Of a stretch of 64,000 nt of DNA, positions 25,139 through 34,064 are shown one piece after another. The number at the start of each line of letters is the position of its first letter. Within the stretch, counting starts at the first letter, position 1. The notes beneath the pieces were generated by a model, which searched no databases, was not told the DNA's origin, and worked only from the letters and a program-made list of their open reading frames with translations. The stretch covers positions 5,748,209 to 5,812,208 of the forward strand of contig NZ_CP094351.1 of assembly GCF_022807995.1 (NCBI RefSeq), written 5' to 3'. The position numbers and the translations under genes are program-made. The DNA comes from Pseudomonas orientalis. Its GTDB lineage: Bacteria > Pseudomonadota > Gammaproteobacteria > Pseudomonadales > Pseudomonadaceae.

Positions 25139-26121
25139 GGCTGAACATCCTTCGGTCCATCCACCAGCGCGCGGAACGGGGCGGCATCGGTGCGCAGGAT
25201 GATCCTGGTACTTGGCGTCACCACGGTACCCAGGGTATCCAGCGAGCGCAGCAGGTTGTACAGCTGCGGGTTGCCCGCGTAGGCACGTCCGTAGATCTGC
25301 GCCGCCTCGACCCGCGATTGCGCTTCGATATCAGCGGCCTTGACCGTGGCCTCGGCTTGTACGATTCGCGCATCACGCTCGGCCGCCGAGCGGATCTGCG
25401 CCGCCTCGCGCTTGCCCACGGCAGTGCGCTCGGTGGCGATGGTTTCACGTTCGGCACGCATGCGGTCGACCGTGGCGGTGAGGGTTACCGACGGCAACGT
25501 CAGCCGTTCGATGCCGACCTGGGCCACGCGTACGCCATAGGTGGCGAGCAATTGTTGATCGATCTGCCGGCGCAGTTGGGCTTCGAACTCGGCGATGCGC
25601 ACCTGGCTGGCGTCGGTGTTTATCAGGCTGGACAGGTCAAAACTGGCCGCCGTGGTCTCCAGCGCCGAGCCGACGAAGGTACGGATCTGCCGCGCCGCTT
25701 CATCCGGCTGGTTCTGCACCGCGCGCATGAAGCGCTGCACATTGTCGGTATCGCCCTGCACCTGCCACGCCACGTAGGCCTGCACGATGATGCGCAGGCC
25801 ATCGCGGGTGCCCACATCCTGCAACCCGCTGGAGGTGGTGCGCAGGCGCAGGTCCACCGGAATCGCCGCTTCGAACGGCGCCGGCCAGCGCCAGCCCAGG
25901 CCCGGCTCCAGCAGCACCCGCACCGGGTTGCCGAACCGGGTTATCACCGTGGCCTCGCCGGAACGCACCTGCACCAGGCTCGCCGCCGCGATGGCGAACA
26001 GCACAAGCAGTACAGCCCAGGCCATGCGCCGCCAGGGGAAAGGCCCGGCCGCCTGTTCATCGCCGTGATGGTGGTGATGGCCGTGATGATGATGACCGTG
26101 ATCGTGAGAATGAGCGCTCAA
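25135..26121 (-). CDS. SPFH/band-7 protein 2 with His-rich N-terminus
   Basis: 328 residues. The first twenty residues carry twelve His (HSHDHG, then runs of four and five His), a likely cytosolic metal-binding tail. A membrane helix follows (about 33-50), then an SPFH domain (GEATVITRFGNPVRVLLEPGLGWRWPAPF) and a coiled-coil tail (ERETIATERTAVGKREAAQIRSAAERDAR region). A His tail on an SPFH protein beside a Zn/Cu ATPase suggests a metal-responsive scaffold; that is inference. It lies twelve bases downstream of SPFH3. Confidence 0.85.
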   Translation of the reverse strand: MSAHSHDHGHHHHGHHHHHGDEQAAGPFPWRRMAWAVLLVLFAIAAASLVQVRSGEATVITRFGNPVRVLLEPGLGWRWPAPFEAAIPVDLRLRTTSSGLQDVGTRDGLRIIVQAYVAWQVQGDTDNVQRFMRAVQNQPDEAARQIRTFVGSALETTAASFDLSSLINTDASQVRIAEFEAQLRRQIDQQLLATYGVRVAQVGIERLTLPSVTLTATVDRMRAERETIATERTAVGKREAAQIRSAAERDARIVQAEATVKAADIEAQSRVEAAQIYGRAYAGNPQLYNLLRSLDTLGTVVTPSTRIILRTDAAPFRALVDGPKDVQP

Positions 26122-26133
26122 CAGACAGACTCC

Positions 26134-28038
26134 TTATTGAACGGCTTTACGCGGCGTCGAGGGATCGGCCGGCAAGGTAAAAGAACGCAGATCGATCGTC
26201 GGCGCACTGTCGGCGCCCAAGCGATGATCCAGAATAAGCAGTTTGGCGTGGGCCAGGCCCTGGCTGAGCTGGCCCAGGTACTGCTCCAGCACGAAGGCTC
26301 GGCCTGCCGTGGCATAGGCTTTTTGCTCGGCAACAAAGCGCAGGTTCGCCGCCTGGGCACCGGCATTCACTTCGCGGGCGGTGGCCTGGGCCTGGTCGCG
26401 GGCCGTGCTGGCCTGCAGCAACGCCTGGTTGGTCTGCTCACTGGCCGCGCCGCGCTCGCGCGCGATCAATGCCTGCGCACCGATCTGCGCGGCCTGCACG
26501 CCGTGGTAGGCGTTGGCGGCGCCGGCCGGCGGGTGGATCGCTTCAACGACGGTGGCGAGGATTTCCACACCGCTGTCGAGTGCATTCAGGTCCGCTTGTA
26601 CGGTGCGACCGATCTCGTCGGCGAGGCTGGTGCGTTGTTCGCCGAGCAATTCGTCGAGGGTGCGCGAGGCGAACTCATGCACCAGGATACGGCTGGCGGT
26701 GCTGCGAATCAGGCTCGGCACATCGGCGCTGTGGTAGGTGGCGGCCAGCGCGGCCTGGTCCGTCAGGCCGATGCGATAGACGAACCGCACGTCCATATTG
26801 ACGATCTGGAAGCTCTGCTTGTCGCCGCTGCTGCTGGCGATGACCTGGGATTTGTCGTTCACATGGCTGGCGTCCCACAAGCGATTGGCGATCAGCGGCG
26901 CCGGGCCTTCGGCGCTGGCCGACTCAGGTGCGGCCGTTTCGCTGACGCTGGTCGCCAGCTCATGCACCACGCCGTTCTCCACGTTCAACACGCGGCCCAG
27001 CGGCCAGGGCAACCCGGCGTGCAGGCCCGGGCCGAACACCTCTACCGGTTTGCCGAAACGTTCATAAATTCCACGGCCGTGCAGCGGCACTTCATGCACG
27101 CCCGTCAGCGCCCAGCCGACCGCCAGCACCACCAGCAGCACCGGCAGGAATGCGCGACGCATGTAGGTAAACGCCCAAATCTGGCGCAGGTCGATGCCGA
27201 AGCGGTTATGCAGTTCATGCTGCAAGGCCAGCAAGGGTTGCGGTGGCCAGCGCAGCAGGCCGGCGACAAAGCTTTGCGCGATCAGGCGCGGTTCCAGAAG
27301 CGGCTGGCGCGGGCTGAACAGCGACAGCACGCCGCGCAGCAGAAACTCCAGCGCCACCAGCGCGGGCAGCAGGCCGATCAGCACTGCCAGACGCAACGGC
27401 CACACCGACTCGGCACCGGCGAACAGCAGGCATATCGAGCTGATCAGCAGGCAACCGATCGCCACGCGGCACAACTGCGCCAGGGGCGAGGCTTCAGGCC
27501 ACTGCGCAGGCGTTTGCTGGGCCAGGCGCCGCTCGAACACCAGCAAACCGAACGCCAGCGCCAGTCCCAGCGCCGCGCCGATGCTGGCGGACTGACCGAC
27601 AGCTGCGGCGGGTAGCGTCAGGTTCCAGAACTCGATGATGCTGATCAGCGCCAACAGTGACCAGCCGCACAACCACAACACCGGCGCGCCAATCTGATCG
27701 CTTATGCGCTCGACAAGGCGAGCGTAGCGGCCCGTCTCTGCGACCGGCGCATCAACTGCCGGCTCTTCCAGTGCCTGGGCACGCCAATCGGCAACCCACC
27801 ACGCCGACTGCAACCCGGCAACCAGCACGAACAGGGCCGATGAGCAATTGATCAGCACCACCGGCCAGATCGATACCGGTGCAAACAGCGCGACAAATAG
27901 CGCCAATACCCAACCGGTGACCGCCAGGGCTGTCAGGCTGATACCGGCTTGCCTCAAACGACGGGCATGGAACAACCCCTGCTGAAAACGCGGCAGCCCT
28001 TCAACCGAAGCGCCGTCAGTTTCTAGATCCACTTGCAT
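26134..28038 (-). CDS. SPFH/band-7 protein 3 with long multi-spanning N-terminus
   Basis: 634 residues. About seven hydrophobic segments occupy residues 30-330, an unusual extension for HflK/HflC-like proteins. A further membrane helix (FLPVLLVVLAVGWALTG) leads into an SPFH domain (GRGIYERFGKPVEVFGPGLHAGLPWPLG) and an Ala-rich coiled coil. The start at 28038 (MQVDLETDG) is chosen because upstream in-frame sequence runs through promoter DNA. It is the first gene of the SPFH-hmtA operon, with a Zur-like box 28-42 bases upstream. Confidence 0.8.
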   Translation of the reverse strand: MQVDLETDGASVEGLPRFQQGLFHARRLRQAGISLTALAVTGWVLALFVALFAPVSIWPVVLINCSSALFVLVAGLQSAWWVADWRAQALEEPAVDAPVAETGRYARLVERISDQIGAPVLWLCGWSLLALISIIEFWNLTLPAAAVGQSASIGAALGLALAFGLLVFERRLAQQTPAQWPEASPLAQLCRVAIGCLLISSICLLFAGAESVWPLRLAVLIGLLPALVALEFLLRGVLSLFSPRQPLLEPRLIAQSFVAGLLRWPPQPLLALQHELHNRFGIDLRQIWAFTYMRRAFLPVLLVVLAVGWALTGVHEVPLHGRGIYERFGKPVEVFGPGLHAGLPWPLGRVLNVENGVVHELATSVSETAAPESASAEGPAPLIANRLWDASHVNDKSQVIASSSGDKQSFQIVNMDVRFVYRIGLTDQAALAATYHSADVPSLIRSTASRILVHEFASRTLDELLGEQRTSLADEIGRTVQADLNALDSGVEILATVVEAIHPPAGAANAYHGVQAAQIGAQALIARERGAASEQTNQALLQASTARDQAQATAREVNAGAQAANLRFVAEQKAYATAGRAFVLEQYLGQLSQGLAHAKLLILDHRLGADSAPTIDLRSFTLPADPSTPRKAVQ

Positions 28039-28065
28039 CCACTCAACGCTCGCTTGTACATAATT

Positions 28066-28080
28066 CGTTACGATATAACA
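28066..28080. promoter_or_regulatory. Candidate Zur box before the SPFH-hmtA operon
   Basis: CGTTACGATATAACA matches the window's perfect Zur palindrome TGTTATANTATAACA at 11 of 14 defined positions, and its TATAACA half is perfect. It lies just before the SPFH3 start. Confidence 0.6.
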
Positions 28081-28125
28081 CACGGCGTGAAATTTTTGTT
28101 CGCTTTTGGCCACGCCGCCAATCCT

Positions 28126-28217
28126 TGTGGGAGGGGGCTTGCCCCCGATGGCCATGCATCTGTAATACATGTGTTGACTGACACACCGCTATCGGGGGCA
28201 AGCCCCCTCCCACATTT
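28126..28217. repeat. REP doublet (REPIN), GGGGGCTTGCCCCC family
   Basis: TGTGGGAGGGGGCTTGCCCC and its inverse flank a 40-base spacer. It lies between the divergently transcribed SPFH operon and the phospholipid cluster, very close to the promoter region of the former. Confidence 0.92.
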
Positions 28218-28347
28218 GAATCTGCGCTTTCTCGAGACCGTGACTAAACCCCCATAAACACGTGACATCACTGGTGCGCCCTGCAATTAATCGGCACACT
28301 CCAGTACAGTTTTTCGCGGGTCCACGGACAAGGAAGCATCACCCCCC

Positions 28348-28971
28348 ATGATCTCCATTTATCAGCTCAAACCGCGTTTCCAGAACCTGCTGCGCCCCCT
28401 CGTGCAACGCCTGTATGACAACGGCACCACCGCCAACCAGATCACCGTGCTGGCCGGCGTCATTTCCGTGCTGGTGGGCCTGCTGATCGCCAGCTTCGCC
28501 CAGCATCTGTGGCTGTTTGCACTGATCCCGCTGTGGATGATCGTGCGCATGGCCCTCAACGCCATCGACGGCATGCTCGCGCGGGAATTCGGCCAGCAAT
28601 CACGCCTGGGCGCCTACCTCAACGAGCTGTGCGATGTGATCGCCGACAGCGCGTTGATCCTGCCGTTTGCGCTGATCCCCGGCGTGAGCCTGGCGCCCGT
28701 GCTGCTGGTGACGTTGCTCGCGGTATTCAGCGAATACGCCGGCGTGCTGGGGCCGATGGTGGGCGCATCGCGCCGCTATGACGGGCCGATGGGCAAGAGT
28801 GACCGGGCGTTCGTACTCGGCGTGCTGGCCACCGGCGTGGCGCTGGGCTGGCTCGGCGCCGGGTGGGTTGAAGGCGCGATGTGGCTGGTCGCCGCCCTGC
28901 TCGCCTACACCCTGGTCAACCGGGTACGTCAGGGTCTCAAGGAACAATCAGCAACCTCACCGATTGCATAA
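28348..28971 (+). CDS. CDP-alcohol phosphatidyltransferase family protein
   Basis: 207 residues, about six membrane helices. Such enzymes transfer a phosphatidyl group from CDP-diacylglycerol to an alcohol. The signature usually reads D-x2-DG-x2-AR-x8-G-x3-D-x3-D. Here it is N71-x2-D74G-x2-AR-x8-G-x3-N92-x3-D96, so two of the four metal-binding Asp are Asn; a further Asp100 follows. It heads a six-gene cluster with PlsC and CdsA homologues, which would make phosphatidic acid and CDP-diacylglycerol for it. The acceptor alcohol is unknown. Confidence 0.85.
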   Translation: MISIYQLKPRFQNLLRPLVQRLYDNGTTANQITVLAGVISVLVGLLIASFAQHLWLFALIPLWMIVRMALNAIDGMLAREFGQQSRLGAYLNELCDVIADSALILPFALIPGVSLAPVLLVTLLAVFSEYAGVLGPMVGASRRYDGPMGKSDRAFVLGVLATGVALGWLGAGWVEGAMWLVAALLAYTLVNRVRQGLKEQSATSPIA

Positions 28972-28982
28972 GGATTTTTGCG

Positions 28983-30731
28983 ATGCGCGAACAGCAACAG
29001 CACACCTTCAGCACCCATGACGGCGTCGAGCTTTTTTACCGGCACTGGCCGGCCACGGCAGACGCCGAGCCGCGCAAGGCCATTGTGTTGTTCCATCGCG
29101 GTCATGAGCACTCAGGGCGAATCGCGCACTTGGTGGATGAACTGGGCCTGCCCGACTTCGACTACTTCGCCTGGGACGCCCGTGGCCACGGCCAGTCCCC
29201 CGGCGAGCGCGGCGACAGCCCCAGCTTTGCCACCAGCGCCCGCGACGTGCAGACCTTCTGCGACCACATAGGCGCCACCTACGCTATCGAAGAGGAAAAC
29301 CTCGCCGTTATCGCCCAAAGCGTCGGCGCGGTGATCGCGGCCACCTGGGTGCATGATTACGCACCGAAGATCCGTGCCCTGGTACTCGCCTCCCCGGCCT
29401 TCAAGGTCAAGCTTTACGTGCCTTTCGCACGCCCGGGCCTGGCCCTGATGCAAAAGTTTCGCGGCAACTTTTTCGTCAACAGCTACGTCAAGGCCAAGTT
29501 CCTCAGCCATGACCCGGAGCGCGTGGCGTCCTACGACAGCGATCCGCTGATCACCAAGGCCATTTCGGTGAATGTGCTGCTGGGCCTGTACGAAGCGGCC
29601 GACCGGGTTGTAGCCGACGCCCAGGCCATTCAGGTGCCGACCCAATTGCTGATCTCCGGCTCCGACTTCGTGGTGCACCGTAAACCCCAGCAGCAGTTTT
29701 TCGAGCGTCTCGGCAGCCTGAAAAAAGAGCTGCATGTGCTCCCCGGTTTCTTCCATGACACCCTCGGCGAACGTGACCGCGCCGTGGCCGTCAGCAGCGC
29801 CAGGCGCTTTATCCTGCAGAACTTCGCGCAGCCGCTGGACCGCGCCAGCCTGCTGGACGCCGACAAACTGGGCGCCACCTGCGCCGAATCCGAAGCTCTC
29901 GCCGCACCCCTGCCGCGCAATTCCCTGCGCGATCTGTACTGGCGCATGACGCGCGCCAGCATGGGTCTGGGCAAGAACCTGTCCGACGGGGTGAAACTGG
30001 GCTTCGACACCGGTTTCGATTCCGGCAGCACCCTGGATTACGTGTACCGCAATACCCCTACCGGCAAAGGCGCGCTGGGGCGGATGATCGACACCAACTA
30101 CCTGAATTCCATCGGCTGGCGCGGCATTCGTCAGCGCAAACTGAACGTCGAAGAACTGCTGCGCCTGGCCATGGCCCGGTTGCGCGCGGACGACCGCGAC
30201 GTGCGTATCGTCGATATCGCCGCCGGCCACGGCCGTTACATTCTCGAAGCCTTGCAGGGTGTCTCGCCGCTGCCGGAATCGATCCTGCTGCGCGACTACA
30301 GCGACATCAACGTGCGCGACGGTGCTGCATTGATCCGTGAAAAAGGCCTGGGAGATATCGCCCAGTTCATCAAAGGCGATGCGTTTGACCGGGCGAGCCT
30401 GGCGGCGCTGGAGCCCAAGCCAACGCTGGCGGTGGTGTCCGGGCTCTATGAATTGTTTGCCGATAACGCCATGGTCGGCGGTTCGTTGGCGGGTCTGGCC
30501 GAAGCGGTGGAGCCCGGTGGTTATCTGGTCTACACCGGCCAACCGTGGCACCCGCAGCTGGAACTGATCGCCCGCGCCTTGACCAGCCACCGCCAGGGCC
30601 AGGCCTGGGTGATGCGTCGGCGCAGCCAGGCGGAAATGGACCAACTGGTGGCGGCTGCGGGCTTTCGCAAGATCACTCAGCGTGTGGATGAGTGGGGCAT
30701 TTTCACCGTGTCCCTGGCGCAGAAGATCTGA
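28983..30731 (+). CDS. Fused alpha/beta hydrolase - SAM-dependent methyltransferase
   Basis: 582 residues in two domains. Residues about 1-300 form a monoacylglycerol-lipase-like hydrolase: FHRGHEHSGR as the oxyanion loop, VIAQSVGAVIA with the nucleophile Ser, and GFFHD with the catalytic His. Residues about 340-580 form a class I methyltransferase with the SAM loop VDIAAGHGRYIL and YLVYTGQPWHPQ near the end. The fusion suggests consecutive steps on one lipid substrate. It starts eleven bases after the previous gene and ends two bases before the next. Confidence 0.88.
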   Translation: MREQQQHTFSTHDGVELFYRHWPATADAEPRKAIVLFHRGHEHSGRIAHLVDELGLPDFDYFAWDARGHGQSPGERGDSPSFATSARDVQTFCDHIGATYAIEEENLAVIAQSVGAVIAATWVHDYAPKIRALVLASPAFKVKLYVPFARPGLALMQKFRGNFFVNSYVKAKFLSHDPERVASYDSDPLITKAISVNVLLGLYEAADRVVADAQAIQVPTQLLISGSDFVVHRKPQQQFFERLGSLKKELHVLPGFFHDTLGERDRAVAVSSARRFILQNFAQPLDRASLLDADKLGATCAESEALAAPLPRNSLRDLYWRMTRASMGLGKNLSDGVKLGFDTGFDSGSTLDYVYRNTPTGKGALGRMIDTNYLNSIGWRGIRQRKLNVEELLRLAMARLRADDRDVRIVDIAAGHGRYILEALQGVSPLPESILLRDYSDINVRDGAALIREKGLGDIAQFIKGDAFDRASLAALEPKPTLAVVSGLYELFADNAMVGGSLAGLAEAVEPGGYLVYTGQPWHPQLELIARALTSHRQGQAWVMRRRSQAEMDQLVAAAGFRKITQRVDEWGIFTVSLAQKI

Positions 30732-30733
30732 GC

Positions 30734-32032
30734 ATGCGCGAACCCGGCTTATTCAAACCAGCGCTGCTTTGGCTGCTGCTGTTGGCGCCGCTGTTTTTCA
30801 GCACCTACGGCCTCGCCACTTGGGTCACCACCCAGCGCAGCGATGTGGGCACGCTGGTGTTCGGCTGGGAAACCCATATGCCGTTCTGGGCCTGGACCAT
30901 CGTGCCTTATTGGTCCATCGACCTGCTCTACGGTTTTTCCCTGCTGCTGCCGAGCACCCGCCACGAACTCAGGCAGCACGCCCTGCGCCTGCTGACGGCC
31001 CAAGTGATTGCCGTCAGTTGCTTCCTGATCTGGCCACTGCGCTTCACTTTCGAACGGCCGGAACTGGACGGCGTGTTCGGCTGGTTGTTTGCGGTATTGG
31101 CCGGCTTCGACAAGCCCTTCAACCAGGCGCCCTCACTGCATATCGCGCTGCTGGTGATCCTGTGGGTCATGTACCAGCGACATACCCAGGGTTTCTGGCG
31201 CTGGGCAGTGCACGGCTGGTTTGCGCTGATCGGCATTTCCGTACTGACCACTTATCAACATCACTTTATCGACTTACCCACAGGCGCCCTCGCCGGCTGG
31301 TTGTGTGTGTGGTTATGGCCGGTGGAACACGCCAGCCCACTGCTCAGTGCCCGACTGACGCACGACGCGAAACGCGGCTGGCTGGGTGCGCGCTACGGCC
31401 TCGGCGCGCTGGCGCTGCTGACCCTGGCGCTTGCCTTGGGCGGTTGGGGGTTATGGCTGCTATGGTCGGCGGTATCCCTTGGTCTGGTCGCGACCAACTA
31501 CTGGCTGCTGGGTGCGGAGGGCTTTCAGAAACGCAACGATGGCCAGCTGACGCCTGCAGCGCGTTGGCTGTACGCACCCTATCTGGCCGCCGCCTGGATC
31601 AATTCGCGGCTGTGGACATGCGGCCATCCACAACCCGACCGGATTGTGGATAACGTCTGGCTGGGGCGCATTCCTGCGGCCAGGGAGCAACAATCATTCA
31701 AAGCGATCGTCGATCTCTGCGCCGAATTGCCGATTGATCCACAGGGCCGCCGTTATCACTGCATTCCTGTTCTGGACTTGATCACGCCAACCTCCGCCGA
31801 ATGCCTGCAAGCGGCCCAGGCCATCGAGCGCTTGCGCGCAGACGGCCCGGTGCTGGTGTGCTGCGCCCTGGGCTATTCGCGCAGCGCAACGGCCATCGCA
31901 GCCTGGCTGTTGCACAGCGGGCGCGCGGCGACGGTCGATCAAGCGCTGGCTATTATTCGTACAGCACGGACACGCGTGGTCCTGCATCCCGCGCATCGCT
32001 TGGCTTTGGAGGGTTTGTCCCATGCCCGCTGA
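30734..32032 (+). CDS. Fused PAP2 phosphatase - dual-specificity phosphatase
   Basis: 432 residues. The N-terminal half is a multi-spanning PAP2-type domain (about six helices) with PLRFTFERP, APSLHIAL (PSxH) and TTYQHHFIDLPTG. Two more helices (about 220-260) lead to a C-terminal dual-specificity phosphatase domain with the CX5R loop VCCALGYSRSATA. PAP2 enzymes remove phosphate from lipid phosphates such as phosphatidylglycerol phosphate or phosphatidic acid. The DSP half resembles PTPMT1-like folds that act on phosphatidylglycerol phosphate, so the pair could finish a phospholipid headgroup. Confidence 0.88.
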   Translation: MREPGLFKPALLWLLLLAPLFFSTYGLATWVTTQRSDVGTLVFGWETHMPFWAWTIVPYWSIDLLYGFSLLLPSTRHELRQHALRLLTAQVIAVSCFLIWPLRFTFERPELDGVFGWLFAVLAGFDKPFNQAPSLHIALLVILWVMYQRHTQGFWRWAVHGWFALIGISVLTTYQHHFIDLPTGALAGWLCVWLWPVEHASPLLSARLTHDAKRGWLGARYGLGALALLTLALALGGWGLWLLWSAVSLGLVATNYWLLGAEGFQKRNDGQLTPAARWLYAPYLAAAWINSRLWTCGHPQPDRIVDNVWLGRIPAAREQQSFKAIVDLCAELPIDPQGRRYHCIPVLDLITPTSAECLQAAQAIERLRADGPVLVCCALGYSRSATAIAAWLLHSGRAATVDQALAIIRTARTRVVLHPAHRLALEGLSHAR

Positions 32033-32465
32033 CATGGAACTGCAAGTGGTCGCCAGCCTGCTGCGGCGTGGCCGTTCGCTGGACCAGTTATCCACAGGCC
32101 TGACACTGGTCGGTGTGCTGTTCGGCCTGGCCCAGTTGCTGATGGCGAGTGTTTCGACGATCTGTCTGCTGCTGGCGTTGTGGATGATCATTCTGGGCCT
32201 GTTACAAAAATACTGGGCACTGCGCGTAGCATTCGATGCCGATTTGTTCGCCCTGCTGGCCCGCGACACCCAGCGCACCCCGGACCTTGACCAGGCCCTG
32301 CAAACCCTTGGCCTGCAATCGGCCAGGCGCGCAGGCCGGCCTTGGGTCGAACGCCGTCGCGGCGCCCTTAAACTGTTGCGCAAACAGGCCTGGTTGCTCG
32401 GCGCGCAAGCGCTGCTGACCCTGGGCGTCATCCTCGCCAGCCCCTGGCTACCTTTCGCCGGATAA
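32022..32465 (+). CDS. Small membrane protein of the phospholipid cluster
   Basis: 147 residues, two central hydrophobic helices (about 25-65) and one C-terminal helix (LLGAQALLTLGVILASPWLPF). A basic, Arg-rich stretch sits between. The start overlaps the fused phosphatase gene by eleven bases. No domain recognised. Conserved placement between phosphatase and acyltransferase genes suggests a membrane adaptor for this pathway. Confidence 0.8.
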   Translation: MPADMELQVVASLLRRGRSLDQLSTGLTLVGVLFGLAQLLMASVSTICLLLALWMIILGLLQKYWALRVAFDADLFALLARDTQRTPDLDQALQTLGLQSARRAGRPWVERRRGALKLLRKQAWLLGAQALLTLGVILASPWLPFAG

Positions 32466-32474
32466 GGAATTCCC

Positions 32475-33095
32475 ATGTTCGAACCCGTGGTCGCCACGCT
32501 GATTACCTCCATGGCCCGCACCGTCACTGGCGCCCGCAGCCTGTGGCTGGGTTGCGCGCCGGTGCCGGTGCAACGCATCTATTTCGCCAATCACAGCAGC
32601 CACGGCGACTTCGTGCTGGTGTGGGCGTCGCTGCCGCAGAACCTGCGTAAATTCACGCGCCCTGTGGCCGGCAGCGATTACTGGAATAAAAGCGCACTGC
32701 GTCGCTACATCATCAACCGCGTGTTCAACGGCGTGCTGATCGACCGCGAGCGCAAGGAGCCTGTGGATAACCCTTTGCAGCCAATGCTCGCCGCGCTGGA
32801 AGGCGGCGACTCGCTGATTATCTTTCCCGAAGGGACGCGCAATCTGGAAGACGGCTTGCTGCCGTTCAAAAGCGGCTTGTATCACTTGGCAAACAGTTAT
32901 CCACAGGCCGAACTGATTCCGGTGTGGATAGCCAATCTCAACCGCGTCATGCCCAAGGGGCGTGTGCTGCCGCTACCACTCTTATGCACAACCAGCTTCG
33001 GCGCTCCCTTGCAATTGGAAGAAGGCGAAGACAAAACCGCGTTCCTTGCCCGCACTCGCAACGCCCTGCTCGCCCTCGCCCCGGAGCACTCCTGA
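32475..33095 (+). CDS. 1-acyl-glycerol-phosphate acyltransferase-like (PlsC family)
   Basis: 206 residues. The acyltransferase motifs NHSSHGD (His40-x4-Asp45, catalytic) and FPEGTR (117-122, phosphate binding) are intact. It would acylate a lysophospholipid to phosphatidic acid. It is shorter than housekeeping PlsC and lacks a strong N-terminal membrane helix. It lies ten bases after the small membrane protein and one base before the cdsA-like gene, so it is a tight operon member. Confidence 0.9.
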   Translation: MFEPVVATLITSMARTVTGARSLWLGCAPVPVQRIYFANHSSHGDFVLVWASLPQNLRKFTRPVAGSDYWNKSALRRYIINRVFNGVLIDRERKEPVDNPLQPMLAALEGGDSLIIFPEGTRNLEDGLLPFKSGLYHLANSYPQAELIPVWIANLNRVMPKGRVLPLPLLCTTSFGAPLQLEEGEDKTAFLARTRNALLALAPEHS

Positions 33096-33096
33096 G

Positions 33097-34029
33097 ATGG
33101 ATAGCCAAACCCTGATGTTATTCGGCGGGATCGGCGCGATCCTGGTCACCGCCTCACTGATCGGCCTGACCCTCAAGCTGCGCACCCGTGGCAGTCCCAA
33201 CGCGGTGATCGATAACCTCAACGCCCGCATCAACGCCTGGTGGGTGATGGTGGTCGTGATCGGTATCGCTTTCTGGCTCGGCACTGGCGCTGTGATCCTG
33301 CTGTTTTACGCGGTGTCGTTCTACGCCCTGCGCGAATTCCTCACCCTCACCCCGACCCGGCGCAGCGACTACCCGGCCCTGGTAGCGGCGTTCTACCTGG
33401 CCTTGCCGCTGCAATACGTGCTGATCTATGCCGATTGGTATGGACTGTTCTCGATCTTCATTCCGGTCTACGTGTTCCTGCTGCTGCCGATCCTCGCCTC
33501 CCTGGGCGGCGACAGTACCCACTTCCTGGAGCGCGCATCGAAGGTGCAATGGGGCCTGATGATCGCGGTGTTCTGCGTGTCGTTCGTTCCGGCGCTGCTG
33601 ACGCTGGACATCCCCGGCTATGAAGGCCGCAACCTGCTGCTGATCGCCTACCTGGTGATCGTGGTGCAACTGTCGGACGTGCTGCAATACGTGTGCGGCA
33701 AGCTGTTCGGCAAACACAAGATCGCGCCCAACCTGTCGCCGTCGAAAACCGTGGAAGGCTTTGTCGGCGGGATCCTGCTGTCATCCCTGATCGGTGCGGC
33801 GCTGTGGTGGACCACGCCGTTCAACCCGTGGCAGTCGTTCCTGATCGCGCTGCTGATCAACCTGCTGGGCTTTGCCGGCGGCATCGTGATGTCTGCGATC
33901 AAGCGAGATCGCGGGGTGAAAGACTGGGGACACATGATCGAAGGGCACGGCGGCATGCTGGATAGGCTGGACTCGGTATGCTTTGCGGCGCCGATTTTCT
34001 TCCACCTCGTGCGCTACTGGTGGACCTGA
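33097..34029 (+). CDS. Phosphatidate cytidylyltransferase (CdsA family)
   Basis: 310 residues, about eight membrane helices. Makes CDP-diacylglycerol from CTP and phosphatidic acid. The C-terminal signature SAIKRDRGVKDWGHMIEGHGG-LDRLDS carries the metal-binding Lys-Asp and Asp residues. It is probably a second copy, since the essential cdsA lies beside uppS-dxr in pseudomonads. It ends the lipid cluster; the next 700 bases are REP fragments and unassigned sequence. Confidence 0.9.
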   Translation: MDSQTLMLFGGIGAILVTASLIGLTLKLRTRGSPNAVIDNLNARINAWWVMVVVIGIAFWLGTGAVILLFYAVSFYALREFLTLTPTRRSDYPALVAAFYLALPLQYVLIYADWYGLFSIFIPVYVFLLLPILASLGGDSTHFLERASKVQWGLMIAVFCVSFVPALLTLDIPGYEGRNLLLIAYLVIVVQLSDVLQYVCGKLFGKHKIAPNLSPSKTVEGFVGGILLSSLIGAALWWTTPFNPWQSFLIALLINLLGFAGGIVMSAIKRDRGVKDWGHMIEGHGGMLDRLDSVCFAAPIFFHLVRYWWT

Positions 34030-34064
34030 GCCTTCCCCTTTCTCAAAACCAATGAAGATCAAAC

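Noticed and set aside
25318..27615. 765-codon plus-strand frame opposite the SPFH genes
   Set aside because: Arg/His/Gln-rich shadow translation; the minus-strand SPFH proteins carry clear domains.
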